Source: Longimicrobium sp. (GTDB taxonomy: Bacteria; Gemmatimonadota; Gemmatimonadetes; Longimicrobiales; Longimicrobiaceae). From it: 64,000 nt of DNA. The position numbers and the translations under genes were made by a program. Every line of letters starts with the position of its first letter. The first letter of the stretch is position 1. Below are positions 1 to 7,933 of this stretch, one piece after another. Location: contig NZ_DATIND010000124.1 of assembly GCF_035474595.1 (NCBI RefSeq), positions 22,562 through 86,561 of the forward strand. The letters are read 5' to 3'. Below the pieces are notes generated by a model. That model was not told the DNA's origin. It ran no database searches and saw only the letters and a program-made list of their open reading frames with translations.

Positions 1-2
1 TG

Positions 3-839
3 CCTGAGCCGCAGGCGCCCGTCCGCGTGGTGATCGTGGACGACGAGCCGCTGGCGCGCCGCACCCTGCGCGTGCTGCTGCAGCCGGAGGCCGGCGTGGA
101 GGTCGTGGCCGAGGCGGGGAACGGCGCCGAGGCGCTGGACGCGATCGCGGCGACACAGCCCGACCTGGTTTTCCTGGACGTGCAGATGCCGGAGATGGAC
201 GGCTTCGAGGTGCTGAACGCGCTGGGGCCGGAGCGCACGCCCGCCGTGATCTTCGTCACCGCCTTCGACGAGCACGCCGTCCGCGCCTTCGACGCCGAGG
301 CCGCCGACTACCTGCTGAAGCCGTTCGACGACGAGCGCTTTGCCCGCGCGCTGGCCCGCGCCCGCGCCCGCATCGGCGACGGGCGGGTGCGCGAGCTGGC
401 GTCGCGGCTGGCGCGGATGCTGTCGCCGGACTCCCCTGCCCCGCATCTCCCGGCAACGACGATTTCGCCGTCCGCCGTGGCGGAGACGGCCGACGCGCCG
501 CGGTTCGCCGAGCGGATCGTGGTGAAGAAGAACAGCCGCGTGACGCTTCTGGACGTGCAGACGGTGGACTGGATCGAGGCGGCGGACTACGTGGTGCGCA
601 TCCACGCGGGCGGCGCGGTGCACGTGCTGCGCGAGCCCATCGCCGACCTGGAGAAGCGGCTGGACCCGCGCCGCTTCTTCCGCATCCACCGGTCGACCAT
701 CGTGAACCTGGCCAGCGTGAAGGAGCTGCAGCCGCTCTTCCACGGCGAGTACGTGGTGATCATGCGCGACGGCAGCGAATTGCGCCTCAGCCGCGCGCGG
801 CGCGACCGGCTGCAGCAGCTGCTGGGCGCGAGGATCTAG
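3..839 (+). CDS. LytTR-family response regulator (5' partial)
   Basis: Two-component response regulator that would bind DNA through a LytTR domain after phosphorylation by a sensor kinase. The N-terminal receiver domain shows the acidic pair in IVDDEP, the phospho-acceptor Asp in FLDVQMPEMDG, the Thr in FVTAFDE and the Lys in YLLKPFD. After a linker of about 50 residues, the last 100 residues form a LytTR domain (VDWIEAADYVVRIH, RRFFRIHRSTIVNL). The frame is open to the window edge (it reads PEPQAPVRVVIVDDEP), so the GTG at 27 is probably not the start; the real start and the likely partner histidine kinase lie to the left. The target genes cannot be seen here. Confidence 0.93.
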   Translation, partial: PEPQAPVRVVIVDDEPLARRTLRVLLQPEAGVEVVAEAGNGAEALDAIAATQPDLVFLDVQMPEMDGFEVLNALGPERTPAVIFVTAFDEHAVRAFDAEAADYLLKPFDDERFARALARARARIGDGRVRELASRLARMLSPDSPAPHLPATTISPSAVAETADAPRFAERIVVKKNSRVTLLDVQTVDWIEAADYVVRIHAGGAVHVLREPIADLEKRLDPRRFFRIHRSTIVNLASVKELQPLFHGEYVVIMRDGSELRLSRARRDRLQQLLGARI

Positions 840-881
840 GACGGCGGCGAACGTCTCGGTGGAGATCGCCGCTCTCATAAA

Positions 882-939
882 GGCGACTGAAGAAGTCGCG
901 GTAACAACCACGGAAAGCCTCGCAAACTGCGCGAGGCTT
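882..939 (+). repeat. Family A two-hairpin repeat, copy 1
   Basis: Imperfect first hairpin GCGACTGAAGAAGTCGC, core 'ggtaacaaccacggaaa', then second hairpin GCCTCGCAAACTGCGCGAGGC. It starts 43 nt after the stop of the response regulator and has the same orientation. See the finding on family A. Confidence 0.8.
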
Positions 940-1042
940 CAACAGCAGAACTCACGGCGCGGGCCGATTTCCGCACGCGAATACCGGCCTGCGCGGCAGG
1001 CTTCTCGTCGTTGATGCCGCGGCGCTGCGGCTTCAGCCGTCT

Positions 1043-2005
1043 TTGATCCAGGAGGCGCTTCCATTCAATCCGGGAGGCGCCTTCATTGCTCCGGGCCGTT
1101 ATCTTTCCGCTCGATTTCCATCGTCCGATGCCCGGTCCCGAATCTCCGTTTTGAATCGTCCCGAAGCTCGCCGCATCACCCCCCGCATCGTCCTGATCTC
1201 GTTGCGGGATGTGGCGGTGGCGGCGCTGCTGTTCTTCCTGTGGCAGGTGGGCGCCACGGCGTTCCTGGTGATACCGCCGCGCCTGGCGATGTTCTGGCTG
1301 ACCGCGGTCGCGGTGATGTTCCTGTGGTGCCACGCCGCGCCGCAGGGGTGGACCACCGCCCGCGCCCGGGCCACCGCGCGCGTCCGCCCCGTTCCGCGCG
1401 GCGCGTGGCCGTGGCTGGCGGTGCTGGCGCCCGTGATGTCGGCCGGCGCCCTGGCGATGTGGATGCTGCTCACCTCGCTCCACCTCGCGCACGACCGGCC
1501 GCTGCCGCGCCAGATCCTGGAGTACGGCGACCGCCCCGGCGGCACGCTGGTGCTGGTGATGCTGATCGCCGGGCTGGCGCCGCTGACCGAGGAGTTCGCC
1601 TTCCGCGGATGGATCCAGCGCCCATTGGAGCGCCGCTTTGGGCCCGCGTGGGCCATCGGCGTCACCGCGGTGCTGTTCGCGCTGGCGCACTTCGACCCCG
1701 GCGGCGTGCCGATCCGGGTGATCGGTGGCGTGGCGCTGGGATACACGGCGTGGGTCACGCGCTCCATCTGGGCGGGGATGCTGCTGCACTTCGCGTGGAA
1801 CGTGGGCGTGCTGGCGTTCGGCGGCACCTTCCCCGACTTCGAGCCGGCCACGCATCCGCGCGTCGCCCTTCCCGCGGCGCTCGTCCTCGCCCTCTCCGCC
1901 GCCGTGTTCGCCCGGGCCGCCGCGCGCCTGCGAAGAGCGTCGCGCCGCGTCCCCGATCTCCATCTCCTTTCCCCTGCCCTCCCCCGCCATCCGGACGACG
2001 CCTGA
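1043..2005 (+). CDS. CPBP-family intramembrane protease (type II CAAX-like)
   Basis: Polytopic membrane protein of the CPBP/ABI family, glutamic proteases that process prenylated proteins or bacteriocin-related substrates. The diagnostic motifs are present in order: EEFAFRGW (EExxxR), FALAHFD, and LLHFAWN (HxxxN), each within or beside a hydrophobic segment. About six to seven transmembrane segments are visible between residues 50 and 300. The start is unclear: TTG at 1043 opens the frame, but the first 35 residues look non-coding, so TTG at 1151 or GTG at 1211 are alternatives. No substrate gene is adjacent. Confidence 0.82.
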   Translation: MIQEALPFNPGGAFIAPGRYLSARFPSSDARSRISVLNRPEARRITPRIVLISLRDVAVAALLFFLWQVGATAFLVIPPRLAMFWLTAVAVMFLWCHAAPQGWTTARARATARVRPVPRGAWPWLAVLAPVMSAGALAMWMLLTSLHLAHDRPLPRQILEYGDRPGGTLVLVMLIAGLAPLTEEFAFRGWIQRPLERRFGPAWAIGVTAVLFALAHFDPGGVPIRVIGGVALGYTAWVTRSIWAGMLLHFAWNVGVLAFGGTFPDFEPATHPRVALPAALVLALSAAVFARAAARLRRASRRVPDLHLLSPALPRHPDDA

Positions 2006-2204
2006 CCAGCACGCCTCCGCGCCTCCGCGTGAGATCCAGCCAGACTGGTGGCGCGGCGGAACGTCTGGCGCGCGGCGGAAACAGGTGAAAACTCGCACGG
2101 GGTGAGCGTTGACGCGCCCCGCCGGCACGAGCATCTTTCGCCAGCCCGCCGCCCGGACCCCGCCTCCGCCCGGCTCACCGGCACCACCCGCGCAGCACAG
2201 CAGC

Positions 2205-3128
2205 ATGACCCCGACCCAAGCGGCCGCCCCGGGCGGCCTTTCCGTTGCCATGGCCGACCTGCCGTTCCGCATCGACGAGAGCGCACTCATCCCGCTGGAA
2301 GACGGGCAGGCGGTGAGCGCCGGCTGGCCCGAGTCCATCGGCGGCCGCCCGCTGGGCGTGACCTGGCACTGGACGGTCACGTGGGACCTGGAGCTCTGCC
2401 GGCGGCTGCTGGGCGGGCGCAACGCGGAGCGCAGGGGCGAGGCGAGCGCGCACTACGGCATCGGGCGCGGCTACGACGAGGGCGTGGACCGCTACGTGAC
2501 GCTGGAGAACCGCTCGTGGCACGCGGGGCTGAACCAGACGCTGCGCTGGGACGGGCGCCCGCTGGGGTCGCCCGACTACAAGGGCTCGCGCTCCACCATC
2601 GGCGTGGAGACGGTGAACATCGGCTACGCCACGGCCGACGACATGGTGGGCGACGACTGGATCGAGACCGCCACGCCCGACGGCAAGCCCATCCGCGTGC
2701 AGCCGTGGACCGGCGAGCAGGTGGCGATGATGATCTCCATCGGCCGCGAGATCGTGGAGCGCTGGCCGCACATCGGGCCGGACGACCACCACGGCCACCA
2801 CGACCTGTGCCCCGGCTACAAGGTGGACGTGAGCGGATTTCCGTTTGCCCGCGTGCTGCGCGGCATCTACCCCGACCGCGCCATCGACGACGTGTGGACG
2901 CCCACCTGCACGGTCACGCAGCGGCAGACGGCGCTCGCCGAGCTGGGCTACGACCTGGGCCCGACGGGGGTGGACGGGCAGTGGGGCCCCCGCAGCGGGG
3001 CCGCGCTGAAGCGCTTCCAGACCGAGCGCGGCCTGGTGGCCAACGGCTACTGGAGCACCTTCGTCTCCCGCCGCCTAGCGGCGGTGTTCGCCGAGCGGGG
3101 GATGGAACTGGCGGAGGCCTCCTCGTAG
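2205..3128 (+). CDS. N-acetylmuramoyl-L-alanine amidase (PGRP/Amidase_2) with peptidoglycan-binding domain
   Basis: Zinc amidase predicted to cut the MurNAc-L-Ala bond of peptidoglycan. The Amidase_2 core runs from about VTWHWT (first zinc His) through HYGIG and WHAGLN to GHHDLCPGYK (second His and Cys/Asp ligands). The C-terminal 65 residues form a PG_binding_1 domain (RQTALAELGYDLGPTGVDG, followed by GPRSGAALKRFQ). No clear signal peptide is seen. ATG at 2205 or ATG at 2250 is more likely than the earlier in-frame ATG at 2109, whose product begins with low-complexity Pro/Ala sequence. A strong terminator hairpin follows 43 nt after the stop. Confidence 0.85.
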   Translation: MTPTQAAAPGGLSVAMADLPFRIDESALIPLEDGQAVSAGWPESIGGRPLGVTWHWTVTWDLELCRRLLGGRNAERRGEASAHYGIGRGYDEGVDRYVTLENRSWHAGLNQTLRWDGRPLGSPDYKGSRSTIGVETVNIGYATADDMVGDDWIETATPDGKPIRVQPWTGEQVAMMISIGREIVERWPHIGPDDHHGHHDLCPGYKVDVSGFPFARVLRGIYPDRAIDDVWTPTCTVTQRQTALAELGYDLGPTGVDGQWGPRSGAALKRFQTERGLVANGYWSTFVSRRLAAVFAERGMELAEASS

Positions 3129-3171
3129 CCCGGAGTGTCGTCGGCGCTTACCTCCATCCACGTCCGATACG

Positions 3172-3216
3172 AACGACGCCCACTCCCTTGCAAAGAGGAG
3201 TGGGCGTCGTTGTTTT
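3172..3216 (+). terminator. Rho-independent terminator after the amidase gene
   Basis: Perfect 15-bp stem (AACGACGCCCACTCC paired with GGAGTGGGCGTCGTT), 10-nt loop, followed by GTTTT. It lies between convergent genes and probably ends the amidase transcript; it could also act for the opposite-strand gene ending at 3281. Confidence 0.85.
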
Positions 3217-3280
3217 GCGGCGTTCTAAAGTTGCCGTGGGATGCGGCGAGCAGCGGATGCCCGCCCGGTCCCGCGTGGGA

Positions 3281-4621
3281 TCAGAACGTTCGCGACCGGA
3301 GCAGGCGCCAGTTGGCCTTGATGCTGAGCACGGGAGCGCGCCGCGCTCCCACCAGCGGAGCCGCCAGGTTGAGGGAGACGCTCGCAGTTGGAAAAACCGG
3401 CACGTTTACCGAGCCCCGCAACTCGATCGATGTGTCGTCGTCGGACGTGGAATTGCTCGTACGCCACTGAAAGTCCAGTCCGCCCACCATGCTGAGTCGC
3501 TGGAAGTTGTAGAACCGGATCGCTTCGAACGCGAGGCCGCCTTCGACGGCCACATTGCTTTGCGTGGAATCCTTCAGATTCCAGTACCGCACGCCGGCGT
3601 TCGCCCGAATCCCGGTGGAGGCGTTGCCCGAGCCCACCGAGCGCCGGCCCCAGCCGATCCCTCCGAACAGCGAGGTTCCCGAGAGCGTATCGACCCCCGC
3701 GAGGGTCAGGTCGCCGAAGTCCGCGCGAAGATCGAGGCCGAAATACCTGGCATCCGCCTGGATCCGCGCCTGACGGATGGCATCCTGCAGGCCGGTGATG
3801 CTGGACGGGTCGATCGGGATCGGAGGACCCCCGCAGACCTGGGTGATGGACGACACCGCATCGTCATCCAGCGTCTGCGCCGTCGAGAGCGCACGGATGC
3901 AGCTCTCCACCCCGTCGTCGGACGGAAGCGCGAGCAGCAGGTCACGCACGCGCCTGGTGGACACCCCGCTCGCGGCCAGGAACTGGTTGTAGGCGGCCAC
4001 GGCCTTCCGGTATACCTCGGTTCCCTGCCTGAATCCGTTGATGTTCAGGCCCCAGCGGATGCCGATGTAATCCACCCCGTCCGTGGCATCGTCCTCGTTG
4101 CTCCCGTTGAGGTTGCTTGCAGGAACCAGAACGGTCACGTCGGAGAAGCGGCTCCACTTCGACACCTCCTCGACGTTGGCGGGATCGACGAAGAACAGCG
4201 ACGGGTTGATGGCGATGGCCGCCACCGCGCCCGCCCCCTTCTGCGTGCCGACGGCCGCCACCGAGCCGCCCGCGGCCTCCACCGGCTCGATGGCCGCGGT
4301 GCGCTCACCGGGTGACGCGGTCGTCTGGTCGCGCGTGGCAGACACGTCGCGCGGGCTCACGGCGCTGCCGAACAGGTCGCGCGCGCCCCAGTCCGCCGTC
4401 AGGGCGACGGCAACGAGCTGGCACCCTTTCGCCGCCTGAGCGGCGTTCGTGGGATCGAAGACCGTTTTTCCGGCCACCGCGTTGTAACGCTGGATGCAGA
4501 GGATGTCGCGTGTCTGCGCATCCGCGACGACGGGCCGCGCGAGCGCGCCCACCGCCAGCGTGCCCGCGATCAGAGCGGGGAGCGAGACCCGCACCGCTCG
4601 GTGTGTGCGCGTCGTCATCAT
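3281..4621 (-). CDS. Secreted protein with predicted C-terminal beta-barrel, unknown function
   Basis: 446 residues with a clear signal peptide (Arg-rich start, then LPALIAGTLAVGALA, cleavage probably after VADAQ). The C-terminal 170 residues alternate hydrophobic and polar residues in short strands and end in ...LLRSRTF; a terminal Phe is typical of outer-membrane beta-barrel proteins. The middle contains a Gly/Ala-rich stretch and no motif that I recognise. Its ATG overlaps the stop of the upstream 105-residue gene (ATGA), so the two are probably co-transcribed and translationally coupled. Function unknown; an outer-membrane location is inferred. Confidence 0.75.
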   Translation of the reverse strand: MMTTRTHRAVRVSLPALIAGTLAVGALARPVVADAQTRDILCIQRYNAVAGKTVFDPTNAAQAAKGCQLVAVALTADWGARDLFGSAVSPRDVSATRDQTTASPGERTAAIEPVEAAGGSVAAVGTQKGAGAVAAIAINPSLFFVDPANVEEVSKWSRFSDVTVLVPASNLNGSNEDDATDGVDYIGIRWGLNINGFRQGTEVYRKAVAAYNQFLAASGVSTRRVRDLLLALPSDDGVESCIRALSTAQTLDDDAVSSITQVCGGPPIPIDPSSITGLQDAIRQARIQADARYFGLDLRADFGDLTLAGVDTLSGTSLFGGIGWGRRSVGSGNASTGIRANAGVRYWNLKDSTQSNVAVEGGLAFEAIRFYNFQRLSMVGGLDFQWRTSNSTSDDDTSIELRGSVNVPVFPTASVSLNLAAPLVGARRAPVLSIKANWRLLRSRTF

Positions 4622-4935
4622 ACGATCGCGTAGGTCCAGATGGTGTCGCCCACCTGTCCCTGATCGCGCAGGGTGTCGTTCACGAACACCTGGAGCTGAC
4701 CGCCACCGTCGACGGGAGCGTCGACGGTGATCTTCAGGCTCAGTGCAGCCTGAACCCGGGTGTGCTGGGTCTGCACGCCACCCGGGGCCACCATGTCGAA
4801 CTGCGTCGGCGGCGGCAGATGCGAGCCGTCCGGGACGTATCCGGTAGCCAGCGCGCTGCTTCCCCCGTTGGCCGGATCGGCGTGGAAAGTGATCGCGACC
4901 TGGTCGTCGATGGACATCACTCCCATGAACGGCAT
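4618..4935 (-). CDS. Small protein of unknown function, coupled to the secreted barrel protein
   Basis: 105 residues, no signal peptide or transmembrane segment. The sequence is rich in short beta-type stretches (VAITFHADPA, LSLKITVDAPV, GQLQVFVNDTL). The start at 4935 is preceded by GGAG at a good distance; Met4 and Met7 are alternative starts. It overlaps the following gene by 4 nt (ATGA), pointing to a two-gene operon on the minus strand. No family recognised. Confidence 0.6.
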   Translation of the reverse strand: MPFMGVMSIDDQVAITFHADPANGGSSALATGYVPDGSHLPPPTQFDMVAPGGVQTQHTRVQAALSLKITVDAPVDGGGQLQVFVNDTLRDQGQVGDTIWTYAIV

Positions 4936-5282
4936 GCTGTTGCTCCGGTGCGAGGGTACGGTGTGGAAACGGGAACCTGCATTCGGATTGGAGGGTCAGC
5001 CGTCGATCGATTTCCCGGCGTCCGAACGGACCGAGGAAAATCTCCAAAAGGACGAGGTTGAATGGCTGGGTAGGTCGAGGAGGAATTCGCATCACCACTA
5101 TGCGAATCCCGCAGTTCGAGATCAAGCGTCTTGTGAAGCAATTCGATGATATCCATTCACTCGTCGACGTGTCGCCGGGGATCGAGCCGTGAGCTGGTGC
5201 CGCTGGCCCGCGCGCACCCGGCCTGCTACTCTGACGCGGAATCCCGATCCGCCAACCAGAGCAGCAGCCCGGCTTCGTATCC
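4936..5282. other. Divergent intergenic region upstream of ackA, no gene seen
   Basis: About 350 nt between the minus-strand pair and acetate kinase. It is slightly less G+C-rich than its flanks and presumably holds both promoters. A 79-codon minus-strand frame here has no plausible start region or composition and was rejected. Confidence 0.4.
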
Positions 5283-6527
5283 GTGAACATCCTCGTCCTC
5301 AACGTCGGATCGTCGACGCTCAAGTTCCAGCTCATCGACACCGACGAGCACCGCTTCGCCGGCAACGCCGACCGCAGGCTGGCGCGCGGGCAGATCGAGC
5401 GCATCGGCGGCGAGGCGGTGTGGTCGTACCGCGCGGGCGAGGGCGAGCCGCGCACGGGGAGCGCGCCCATGCGCGACCACCGCGCCGCCGTGGACCACCT
5501 GCTGGAGTGGATCACGAACCAGGAGTCCGGCGTTCCCATCGCCTCGGTGGCGGAGATCGGGGCGGCGGGGCACCGCGTGGTGCACGGCGCCGAGCGCTTC
5601 GTCCGCTCCGTGCTGATCGACGACGCGGTGCTGCGCGGCATCGACGACACCATCGAGCTGGCGCCGCTGCACAACCCCGCGAACCTCAAGGGGATCCAGG
5701 CGGTGCGCGCGGTCCTCGGCCCCGGCGTGCCGCAGGTGGCGGTGTTCGACACCGCGTTCCACCACACGCTCCCCGAGCAGGCCTTCCTCTACGCCATCCC
5801 CTACTCGCTCTACCGGCGCCACCGGGTGCGCCGCTACGGCTTCCACGGCACCAGCCACCGCTACGTGAGCTACCGCTGGCGCCAGCTCACCGGCCGCCCG
5901 CGCGAAGGGTCGCGCCTCATCACGCTGCACCTGGGGAACGGCTGCTCGGCGTGCGCCATCCGCGACGGCGACTCGGTGGACACGTCGATGGGCTTCACCC
6001 CGCTGGAGGGGCTGGTGATGGGCACGCGCTCGGGCGACGTGGACCCGGCGGTGCTGGACTACGTGGGGCAGAAGGAGGGATTGTCGCTGCACGACGTGGA
6101 GCTGCTGCTGAACAAGCAGAGCGGCCTGCTGGGCATCAGCGGGCTGACCAACGACATGCGCGAGCTGATGGCCGAGGCCGACGAGCACGACGACCGCCGC
6201 GCGCGGCTGGCCATCGAGCTGTTCTGCTACCGCGCGCGCAAGTACGTGGGCGCGTACCTGGCCGCGCTGGGCGGCGCCGACGCCATCTGCTTCGCCGGCG
6301 GCGTGGGCGAGAACGCGGCCCGCATCCGCGCGAAGGTGTGCGAGGGGCTGGAGTTCGCCGGCGTGCGCCTGGACCCCGCCGCGAACGAGGCGACCGCCGG
6401 CGGGCGCGAGGGGCGCATCAGCGCGGAAGGGTCGCAGCCCGAGGTGTGGGTGATTCCGACGGACGAGGAGCTGCTCATCGCCCGCGACACGTACCGCGTG
6501 GTGCACGGGATCGAGACGCGGTATTGA
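5283..6527 (+). CDS. ackA: Acetate kinase
   Basis: Cytoplasmic ASKHA-fold kinase interconverting acetate + ATP and acetyl phosphate + ADP. Hallmarks are visible in order: [14 protein letters not shown] at the N terminus, [52 protein letters not shown], and [11 protein letters not shown] near the C terminus. 414 residues against the usual 395-405. The start is a GTG. No phosphotransacetylase gene is adjacent, so its pathway partner must be elsewhere. Confidence 0.95.
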   Translation: MNILVLNVGSSTLKFQLIDTDEHRFAGNADRRLARGQIERIGGEAVWSYRAGEGEPRTGSAPMRDHRAAVDHLLEWITNQESGVPIASVAEIGAAGHRVVHGAERFVRSVLIDDAVLRGIDDTIELAPLHNPANLKGIQAVRAVLGPGVPQVAVFDTAFHHTLPEQAFLYAIPYSLYRRHRVRRYGFHGTSHRYVSYRWRQLTGRPREGSRLITLHLGNGCSACAIRDGDSVDTSMGFTPLEGLVMGTRSGDVDPAVLDYVGQKEGLSLHDVELLLNKQSGLLGISGLTNDMRELMAEADEHDDRRARLAIELFCYRARKYVGAYLAALGGADAICFAGGVGENAARIRAKVCEGLEFAGVRLDPAANEATAGGREGRISAEGSQPEVWVIPTDEELLIARDTYRVVHGIETRY

Positions 6528-6536
6528 ACGTGGAAG

Positions 6537-6585
6537 GGCGATTGAAATCGCGGCAACAACGGCCCGAAGTCCGCCTTCGCGGACT
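6537..6585 (+). repeat. Family A two-hairpin repeat, copy 2
   Basis: First hairpin GGCGATTGAAATCGC, core 'ggcaacaacggcccgaa', second hairpin GTCCGCCTTCGCGGAC. It lies 10 nt downstream of the ackA stop in the same orientation. Confidence 0.8.
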
Positions 6586-6736
6586 CGCTGCCTTGCCATT
6601 CTCCGCTCGATTCACGCAGGCAGAACGCCTCCAGTTAGCTGGCGAAACATCTCCATCCTCGCATCTCCCAGAGGTTTGCAGCACGAGGGAGGAAATGCGG
6701 CGCGGCCTGCTTTGTCCAACGCGGCCAGATGGGGGG

Positions 6737-6765
6737 TTGACACCGTTCCCGGGCTCGTTTAGAGT
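6737..6765 (+). promoter_or_regulatory. Predicted sigma-70 type promoter
   Basis: Consensus -35 TTGACA, 17-nt spacer, -10 TAGAGT. Predicted transcript start near 6772. With the RBS at 6776-6780 and the hairpin at 7152-7189 it defines a self-contained transcription unit of about 420 nt. Confidence 0.6.
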
Positions 6766-6790
6766 TGGCGCCCTTGGGAGTCGCGTCCCG

Positions 6791-7105
6791 ATGATCGTTC
6801 GGCAGTTCCGCCCCGCCAAGCGCGGGAGGACGGCCGCGCCCGCAGCACGGCTGCACGGCGAGACATCGGAGGCGCGACTTTTCGTTTTCGTGGATTTCAG
6901 GACCGGCACCACCGAACGCAGCGAGATGACGCACGCACGCTTCGCCCGACCCGATCGCAACGCCCCGCACGCCGGCACGAAGCCCGGCGCGCAGCGGGAG
7001 ACGTGCATCCATCGCATCGGAGGATACGTGCGCCCGTCGGCGGCGAATGCCGCCCTGGACGCGATCGGCAAGAGCAGCAACCAGCGCGGGAGGACCGGGA
7101 TGTAG
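6791..7105 (+). CDS. Putative small basic protein in its own transcription unit
   Basis: 104 codons starting at ATG, with GGGAG 10 nt upstream, a consensus promoter just before it and a strong terminator 47 nt after the stop. The product is basic (many Arg and His) and resembles no family I know. Third-position G+C is high from the internal Met at 6927 onward (MTHARFARPDRNAPHAG), less so before it, so the true start could be 6927. Alternatively the transcript is a non-coding RNA. Composition alone does not settle this. Confidence 0.4.
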   Translation: MIVRQFRPAKRGRTAAPAARLHGETSEARLFVFVDFRTGTTERSEMTHARFARPDRNAPHAGTKPGAQRETCIHRIGGYVRPSAANAALDAIGKSSNQRGRTGM

Positions 7106-7151
7106 GCGCCAGCGCGCGCCCTGCATCGCCCGTCCACGGGAGCGATCATCC

Positions 7152-7196
7152 ATCGCCCCGCCCGCGCAGAACCCTGCGGGCGGGGCGATTCTCGTT
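7152..7196 (+). terminator. Strong terminator-like hairpin
   Basis: Perfect 14-bp stem (ATCGCCCCGCCCGC with GCGGGCGGGGCGAT), 10-nt loop, then TCTCGTT. Closes the unit started by the promoter at 6737. Confidence 0.65.
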
Positions 7197-7366
7197 CCGG
7201 TCCGCGCCCACACCGGCAGGAGGAGTGGATGGAGATGAAGATCGGTTGACCGGCGGGCGGGCCGGCGGGGCGTGACGCCCCAGGTTCGGGTGCAAACGCG
7301 ACCACCCGCGCCGAAGGCGGAGCGCTTCCGCCGGCCCACGCCGGAGCGCAGGACAGACGAGGTGAT

Positions 7367-7440
7367 GGCGGCCGTAGCTCAACCGGCGAGAGTACCGGGC
7401 CGTGAATCCGGGGGAGTGGGTTCGAGTCCCACCGGCCGCC
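7367..7440 (+). tRNA. tRNA-His (GTG)-like, with unusual C33
   Basis: Complete cloverleaf. The acceptor GCGGCCG pairs perfectly with CGGCCGC at 7433-7439, with the His identity pair G-1 (7367) and C73 (7440). D arm GCTC...GAGT, anticodon stem CCGGG/TCCGG, T arm GTGGG-TTCGAGT-CCCAC. The anticodon loop reads CCGTGAA, so anticodon GTG is preceded by C33 instead of the near-universal U33. CCA is not encoded. It heads a cluster with two tRNA-shaped Y RNAs; it could be a functional His tRNA, a decaying copy, or another mimic. Confidence 0.7.
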
Positions 7441-7460
7441 CCTCGTCCGCGCGTGGTGTG

Positions 7461-7590
7461 GAAGCCCGTAGCTCAGCGGCCAGAGCGCCGGAGGTTTCCT
7501 CCCCGCCTCCTCGTCCGCCGCAACGCGGGCCGACGTGGGAGGATCATCGCTAATCCGGGGGCCGCGGGTTCGAGTCCCGCCGGGCTTCCA
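7461..7590 (+). ncRNA. Bacterial Y RNA (YrlA-like) with tRNA-mimicking module, copy 1
   Basis: The two halves form a near-perfect tRNA: acceptor AAGCCCG (7462-7468) with CGGGCTT (7581-7587), optional extra G7461:C7588, T8-A9, D arm GCTC...GAGC, T arm GCGGG-TTCGAGT-CCCGC, variable GGGCC. CCGGA (7488-7492) pairs with TCCGG (7554-7558) where an anticodon stem would be, but it encloses 61 nt instead of 7. The inserted module contains GTCCG and, downstream, GGGCCGACG, the bulged helix typical of Ro/Rsr-binding Y RNAs, capped by CCGC-AAC-GCGG. CCTCC (7506-7510) pairs with GGAGG (7538-7542). It lies about 860 bp upstream of rsr. Known YrlA RNAs combine exactly these two modules. Confidence 0.72.
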
Positions 7591-7624
7591 CCCCCGCGCG
7601 GATCAGGCTTTGGGGTTCGGCCGG

Positions 7625-7671
7625 GCGAATGAATTCGCGGCAACAACAGCACAAAGTCCCTGCGGGACTGC
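7625..7671 (+). repeat. Family A two-hairpin repeat, copy 3
   Basis: GCGAATGAATTCGC hairpin, core GGCAACAACAGCACAAA, hairpin GTCCCTGCGGGAC. It lies between the two Y RNA genes, 35 nt after the first. Confidence 0.85.
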
Positions 7672-7808
7672 GGCCGCGGCATCGTGGCGACAGGCTGGAT
7701 CAGGTCGGGACGGGCTCTCACGGAGGGCGCAGAAGGCACGGAGGAGAACCATCAATCCTCCGATTCCAGTGCTCGTCGTGACGGAGAAAGAAGATCGGGA
7801 CGGAGGAT

Positions 7809-7933
7809 GGGACTGTAGCTCAGCGGTAGAGCGCTTCCTCGCCAACCACTTGTCCGGCCGCGATGCCGGGCCGACGGACGAGGGTTATCGAATCTTACTC
7901 GAGAGGCCGCGGGTTCGAATCCCGCCAGTTCCA
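7809..7933 (+). ncRNA. Bacterial Y RNA (YrlA-like) with tRNA-mimicking module, copy 2
   Basis: tRNA-like ends: acceptor GGGACTG (7809-7815) with CAGTTCC (7926-7932), discriminator A, T8-A9, D arm GCTC-AGCGGTA-GAGC, T arm GCGGG-TTCGAAT-CCCGC, variable AGGCC. The anticodon arm is replaced by a folded module with AACCACTTGTCCG (7844-7856) facing GGGCCGACGG (7868-7877) and GAGGGTTATCG (7880-7890). GTCCG pairs with CGGAC, AACC with GGTT, and CGA is left bulged. The pattern GG-N-CCGA-N-GG ... GTTATC matches the conserved Ro-binding strand of animal Y RNAs (GGUCCGAAGG ... GUUAUC). The insertion is 53 nt, against 54 in copy 1. The small hairpin TCGA-ATCTTAC-TCGA could otherwise be mistaken for a CTT (Lys) anticodon arm. 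Confidence 0.75.

Noticed and set aside
875..2422. Long minus-strand frame opposite the CPBP protease gene
   Set aside because: Arg/Gly-rich low-complexity translation that mirrors GC-rich codons of the plus-strand gene; no motif.
4917..5156. 79-codon minus-strand frame upstream of the secreted protein operon
   Set aside because: No RBS, overlaps the start of the better supported 105-residue gene, and translation has no coding character.
5226..6599. 457-codon frame antisense to acetate kinase
   Set aside because: His/Arg/Val-rich shadow of the ackA codons; no family similarity.
7887..7908. tRNA-Lys (CTT) call based on the small hairpin with loop ATCTTAC
   Set aside because: The hairpin is preceded by 53 nt of extra folded sequence after the D arm, and the equivalent place in the sister gene has no such arm. 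The Y RNA reading explains both genes.
7461..7933. Group I or group II introns in tRNA genes
   Set aside because: The insertions are only 53-54 nt, far below the size of such introns, and carry no P7 or domain V features.
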